From assembly GCF_026427355.1 (NCBI RefSeq), contig NZ_CP102664.1, positions 1 through 64,000 on the forward strand: a stretch of DNA of 64,000 nucleotides, written 5' to 3'. Origin of the DNA: Sphingobium sp. JS3065. Its GTDB lineage: Bacteria; Pseudomonadota; Alphaproteobacteria; Sphingomonadales; Sphingomonadaceae. Positions 60,732 through 64,000 of the stretch are shown here, piece after piece. The notes beneath the pieces were generated by a model. That model ran no database searches, was not told where the DNA came from, and worked only from the letters and a program-made list of their open reading frames with translations. The position numbers were made by a program, and so were the translations under genes. Position 1 is the first letter of the stretch. The number at the start of each line of letters is the position of its first letter.

Positions 60732-62088
60732 AGGGGTTTTTGGCGCTGCGCAGCGTCAGCCGCACCGGCACCGCGCCAAAACCCAGTTCCTTGCGGATGC
60801 CGTTCACCAGATAGCGGCGATAGCTTTCCGGCAACTCGTCCAGCCGCGTGCCGAACAGCACGAAGGTCGGCGGGCGGGTCTTGTTCTGGGTGATGTAGCG
60901 CAGCTTGATCCGCTTGCCGCCGGGCGCGGGCGGCGGATTGGCCTCCAGCGCGCGTTCGAACCAGCGGTTGAGGATGCCGGTCGACACGCGCTGAGACCAG
61001 GCGGTGCGGGTTTCGAAGGCGACGCGGATCAGGTCGTCCAGCCCTTTGCCCGTCGCGCCGGAAACGGTCATGATCGGCACGCCGCGTATCTGCGCAAGGC
61101 CGTCGGACAGCGCCTGCTTGATGCCCTGATACAGCGCCGATCCGTGCTCCACCGTGTCCCATTTGTTGAGCGCGACGACTAGGGCGCGGCCTTCCTCCAG
61201 CACCTTGTCCGCGATGCGCAGGTCCTGCGCCTCCAGCCCGCGGGTGGAATCGAGCAGCAGCACCACGACCTCCGCGAAATTGACCGCGTTCAGGCCGTCG
61301 GACACCGCCAGCTTTTCCAGCTTGTCCTGCACCTTGGCCCGCTTGCGCATGCCCGCCGTGTCGATCAGGCGGACGGGGCGCTCTTCCCCATCCGGGCTGG
61401 TCCATTGCCAATCCACCGCGATGCTGTCGCGGGTGATGCCCGCTTCCGGCCCGGTCAGCAGCCGGTTTTCGCCCAGCAGGCGGTTGATGAGCGTCGACTT
61501 GCCCGCATTGGGACGGCCCACGATGGCCAGCTTCAGCGGCGCGGATTCGAAATCGGCCTCGTCCGGCTCGCCTTCCTCCTCTTCCTCCTCCTCACGGTCG
61601 ATATAGGGGAGCAGCGCCTGGAACAGATCGGCCATCCCCTGGCCATGTTCGGCGGAAAAGGGGACGGGTTCGCCCAGGCCCAGGCTGAACGCCTCCATCA
61701 CGCCGTCGTCGCCCGCCCTGCCCTCGGCCTTGTTGGCCATCAGCACGACCGGCGCGTCGCCCTCCCGCAGCCAGCGGGCGATTTCCTCGTCCAGCGGGGT
61801 GATCCCGGCGCGCGCATCGACGACGAACAGCGCGACGTCGGCATTCTCCACCGCCGCCTGCGTCTGCATGCGCATGCGACCGGGCAGGGTCTGCGGGTCT
61901 TCATCCTCGTAACCGGCGGTGTCGATGATGGTGAATTCGACGCCGAGCAGATTGGCCTGCCCCTCCCGCCGGTCGCGGGTCACGCCGGGCTGGTCGTCGA
62001 CCAGCGCCAGCTTCTTGCCGACCAGCCGGTTGAAAAGGGTGGACTTGCCCACGTTGGGCCGCCCGACAATGGCAACGGTGGGCAGCAT
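60718..62088 (-). CDS. der: Ribosome assembly GTPase Der (EngA)
   Basis: Essential GTPase with two tandem G domains, needed for 50S assembly. The 456-residue protein has G1 motifs GRPNVGKST (residues 9-17) and GRPNAGKST in the second domain (about 190), each with DTAG and NK-D-type motifs (IIDTAGYEDE, LIDTAGMRKR, MANKAEG, ALNKWD). An acidic linker (DREEEEEEEGEPDEADFE) joins the domains. The C-terminal KH-like domain includes KLRYITQNKTRPPTF. It sits between bamB and tusA on the minus strand, as in many proteobacteria. Confidence 0.98.
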   Translation of the reverse strand: MLPTVAIVGRPNVGKSTLFNRLVGKKLALVDDQPGVTRDRREGQANLLGVEFTIIDTAGYEDEDPQTLPGRMRMQTQAAVENADVALFVVDARAGITPLDEEIARWLREGDAPVVLMANKAEGRAGDDGVMEAFSLGLGEPVPFSAEHGQGMADLFQALLPYIDREEEEEEEGEPDEADFESAPLKLAIVGRPNAGKSTLINRLLGENRLLTGPEAGITRDSIAVDWQWTSPDGEERPVRLIDTAGMRKRAKVQDKLEKLAVSDGLNAVNFAEVVVLLLDSTRGLEAQDLRIADKVLEEGRALVVALNKWDTVEHGSALYQGIKQALSDGLAQIRGVPIMTVSGATGKGLDDLIRVAFETRTAWSQRVSTGILNRWFERALEANPPPAPGGKRIKLRYITQNKTRPPTFVLFGTRLDELPESYRRYLVNGIRKELGFGAVPVRLTLRSAKNPYANK

Positions 62089-62145
62089 AAGAGGCCCGTA
62101 TCCTTTCTTGCGTCGCCTGTTAGCACATCAGGCGTAAAAACATGA

Positions 62146-62211
62146 GTGCTCCTGCGAAGGCAGGAGCCCAGTTCCAACGCTTGGACTGGACTCCCGCCTT
62201 CGCAGGAGCAC
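62146..62211. repeat. 21-bp inverted repeat between bamB and der
   Basis: Arms 62146-62166 (GTGCTCCTGCGAAGGCAGGAG) and 62191-62211 are inverted copies with one mismatch. The arm itself contains a small CTCCTGCGAAGGCAGGAG hairpin, and the centre (GTTCCAACGCTTGGAC) continues the stem. It looks like a dispersed extragenic repeat, of a family different from that at 2089-2167, and may reduce read-through from bamB to der. Confidence 0.75.
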
Positions 62212-62235
62212 GCTTATCTTGTCTCGTCCCTGGCG

Positions 62236-63570
62236 TCAGCGAAACGCCGTCAGCTTGCCGTCGTCCGCCAGGATATAGAGCGTATTGTTCGCCACGATCG
62301 GCGACAGCGACATCGACCGGTCCAGATCGATTTGCGCCTGTATCTTGCCGGTCGTCGGATCGACATAATTAAGGTCGCCATGGGTCGACACCAGGACCAG
62401 CCGTCCGCCCGCCAGAACCGGTCCGGTCCAGCGGATCGCCTTGTCCTTCTTCTTTTCCTTCTCCCAACGACGCAACTGGCTGATCCAGCGTATCTTGCCG
62501 GTGGCGCGGGCAACGCAGAGCAGCTTCGCGTCGCTGGTCACCGCGAACACCCATTCGCCCACCACCGAGGGGGTGGAGATGCCCGCAATGTTGATTTCCC
62601 ACAGCCGCTGGCCGCTCACCAGTTCATAGCTCGCCATGCGACCGCCCTGTCCGATAGCGAAGACGCGCCCGCGATCGATCACCGGATCGGCGTCGATATC
62701 GGTTAGCGATGCCACGGCGGTCGAGATGCTGGTCCGCGACAGCGCGTCGCCCCACAATGTCCGGCCATTCTCATAACGATAGGCGGTCAGTTCGCCCGAA
62801 CTATAGCCCGCGATCACCGTGCCCTGCGCGGCGGCGGGAGCGGCCACGCCGAAAATGCCGGTGACCTGCAACGTGCCGCTGTCGGTCCATTGCACTTCGC
62901 CGTCGCTCTGGTTCAGGGCGAAGATCTGATTGTCCTGCCCCATCACATAGACATGGCCGTTGGCCAGCGTCGGCGCGCCGCGCAGCGGGCCGCCGGGGCG
63001 CTTCTTCCACAGGATCGCGCCCGTATTCGCGTCCATCGCCGCGACGTCGCCGACGCCGGTGCTGGCATAGAGCTTGCCGTCGATCACGCTGACGCCGCCG
63101 CCGAACAGGGCGCGGCCGCTGCCCTGGGCGGGCAGGGGGGTCTGCCATAGCTTCGCGCCGCTCGTCGCGTCGAACGCGATCACCCGCGCATCGGCGTCGA
63201 TGACATAGAGCTTGCCGCCCACGACGACCGGAGCGGAGCCAAGCCGCGCCTGCGGCGTGCTGCCCGCGATGGATACGGTCCACGCCCGCGATGGCGAAGC
63301 GCCCAGCGCCAGATTGCCCATCGTCTTGGCGGGGCTGCCGCCCGGCTGCGACCATTGGTCGTTGGCATAGGGTTCGGGCAGCGCCACCGGCACGTCGGCC
63401 AGCGTCGGATCGACCTCCACGCCCTGCTCGTTGCTCAGGATAGAGGTGCGCTTGCCGACCACCGGGGTCTTGGGGCCGCCCTTCTTGCCGCCCACGATGC
63501 CGCAGCCCGCCAGCATCGCGATCATCACGGCAACGGTCACGGCGCGGCCGGCGCCCGAAAATTTCGTCAT
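62236..63570 (-). CDS. bamB: Outer-membrane assembly lipoprotein BamB
   Basis: Lipoprotein of the BAM complex, an eight-bladed beta-propeller that helps insert outer-membrane proteins. From the ATG at 63570 it has 444 residues, with a lipobox MLAGC (Cys23). Repeated PQQ-like blades are visible, each with an AxDxxTGxxxW pattern: AFDATSGAKLWQTP, AMDANTGAILWKK, ALNQSDGEVQWTD and CVARATGKIRWIS. GGGA lies nine bases before this ATG. The frame also opens at 63597, where ATG overlaps the upstream stop (ATGA), so a longer coupled start is possible. Order yfgM-bamB-der is conserved across proteobacteria. Confidence 0.95.
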   Translation of the reverse strand: MTKFSGAGRAVTVAVMIAMLAGCGIVGGKKGGPKTPVVGKRTSILSNEQGVEVDPTLADVPVALPEPYANDQWSQPGGSPAKTMGNLALGASPSRAWTVSIAGSTPQARLGSAPVVVGGKLYVIDADARVIAFDATSGAKLWQTPLPAQGSGRALFGGGVSVIDGKLYASTGVGDVAAMDANTGAILWKKRPGGPLRGAPTLANGHVYVMGQDNQIFALNQSDGEVQWTDSGTLQVTGIFGVAAPAAAQGTVIAGYSSGELTAYRYENGRTLWGDALSRTSISTAVASLTDIDADPVIDRGRVFAIGQGGRMASYELVSGQRLWEINIAGISTPSVVGEWVFAVTSDAKLLCVARATGKIRWISQLRRWEKEKKKDKAIRWTGPVLAGGRLVLVSTHGDLNYVDPTTGKIQAQIDLDRSMSLSPIVANNTLYILADDGKLTAFR

Positions 63571-63593
63571 GCTGTGCATTCCCATGCGCCCAA

Positions 63594-64000
63594 TCATTCC
63601 TGTCCCGCCCCTGTCGGCGTTTCGACTGCATCCACACCCAATAAGCCCGCCATCTGTCGCGCGCGTGAACGGATCGACTGGGGCACGCCCTTGTCCTTCG
63701 CCATGGCGGCGAACAGCGGCCCGGCCAGGTCGGGCTTGCGCATCTTCATATAGGCGATGGCGACCAGTTCCCCGGCGCTGCCGAACCAGGGCGCACCCTC
63801 GACGGCGAGCGGCTTCAACCGGTCGACCACCTGCTGCGGGGCCAGGCTCTCATATTCCAGCGTGGTCTGGCGGATCAGCGCCAGGTCGCGATAGGGCTGG
63901 TCGAGCGAGCTGTCGCCCGCCATCGCCCGATAGGCGGCGATCGCGGCCTTGCTGTCGCCCTTGCGCGCCGCCGCGCCGGCCTTCACCAGCAGGGCGGATG
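63594..64000 (-). CDS. YfgM-like TPR protein, C-terminal part (cut by window end)
   Basis: The frame is open to the window edge, so only about 135 C-terminal residues are visible; a GTG at 63986 is probably an internal Val codon. The visible part is helical with TPR-like spacing: ARKGDSKAAIAAYRAMAGDSS, LIRQTTLEYESL and LVAIAYMKMRKPDLAGPLFAAMAKD (each shortened). Position directly before bamB, with a stop overlapping the alternative bamB start, identifies it as the YfgM/DUF2133-type inner-membrane protein that links Sec export to periplasmic chaperones in E. coli. The expected N-terminal membrane helix lies outside the window. Confidence 0.8.
   Translation of the reverse strand, partial: SALLVKAGAAARKGDSKAAIAAYRAMAGDSSLDQPYRDLALIRQTTLEYESLAPQQVVDRLKPLAVEGAPWFGSAGELVAIAYMKMRKPDLAGPLFAAMAKDKGVPQSIRSRARQMAGLLGVDAVETPTGAGQE

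Overview
The window is a gene-dense, GC-rich bacterial chromosome segment that opens on the ATG of dnaA. The content points to an alphaproteobacterium, most likely a sphingomonad (Sphingobium/Sphingomonas type). The evidence is a divergent secB / Tim44-like / mltA / Smr block, class I lysyl-tRNA synthetase, an imuA-imuB-dnaE2 mutasome under a GTTC-N7-GTTC SOS box, RNase E with an acidic insertion in its S1 domain and a Trp-Trp tail, and several short dispersed inverted repeats in the gaps. The assignment is inferred from gene content and order, not from a search. No rRNA, tRNA, CRISPR array, prophage, insertion sequence or integrase was recognised.

Layout. 1-13.5 kb: dnaA, an exported cyclophilin, a DUF4136 lipoprotein, the secB-murJ-trpS run, a divergent Tim44-like adaptor/mltA/Smr run, a GGDEF-EAL protein, dapE, and an LD-carboxypeptidase preceded by what looks like the stump of a cupin gene. 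13.5-26.5 kb: ihfA and a MerR regulator, GNAT, sixA, a DinG/XPD-like helicase, a PilZ protein, lysK, then the SOS mutasome. 26.5-38 kb: an RcnB-like protein, a prolyl hydroxylase, rne, a cell-wall amidase, PBP1A, prfB with a coupled lipoprotein-type methyltransferase, and a second PilZ protein. 38-50 kb: a telA/xpaC-like pair behind an AT-rich palindrome, typA, a nucleoside transporter, a DUF1176 protein, ergothioneine genes egtB-egtD, a diguanylate cyclase, and a gluQRS / HIG1 / cobalamin adenosyltransferase run. 50-64 kb: an HNH protein, a Crp/Fnr regulator, valS, a MATE pump, a HerA-like ATPase, an acyltransferase, a flavin monooxygenase, a nested-hairpin repeat, an Hpt protein, and a yfgM-bamB-der-tusA run cut by the window end.

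How the genes work together. Most are housekeeping: replication start, translation (trpS, lysK, valS, gluQRS, prfB, typA, der), envelope building (murJ, mltA, ldcA, amidase, PBP1A, bamB), protein export (secB, Tim44-like) and RNA turnover (rne). The accessory layer is about stress and signalling: inducible mutagenesis, ergothioneine, a toxic-anion-resistance pair and several cyclic-di-GMP proteins.

I did not find a clearly undescribed multi-gene system. The items most worth following are the palindrome before telA/xpaC, the cupin stump coupled to ldcA, the nested-hairpin repeat near 59.9 kb, and the lipoprotein-type methyltransferase coupled to prfB. Long open frames antisense to real genes are common here and were judged to be by-products of GC-rich codon bias.
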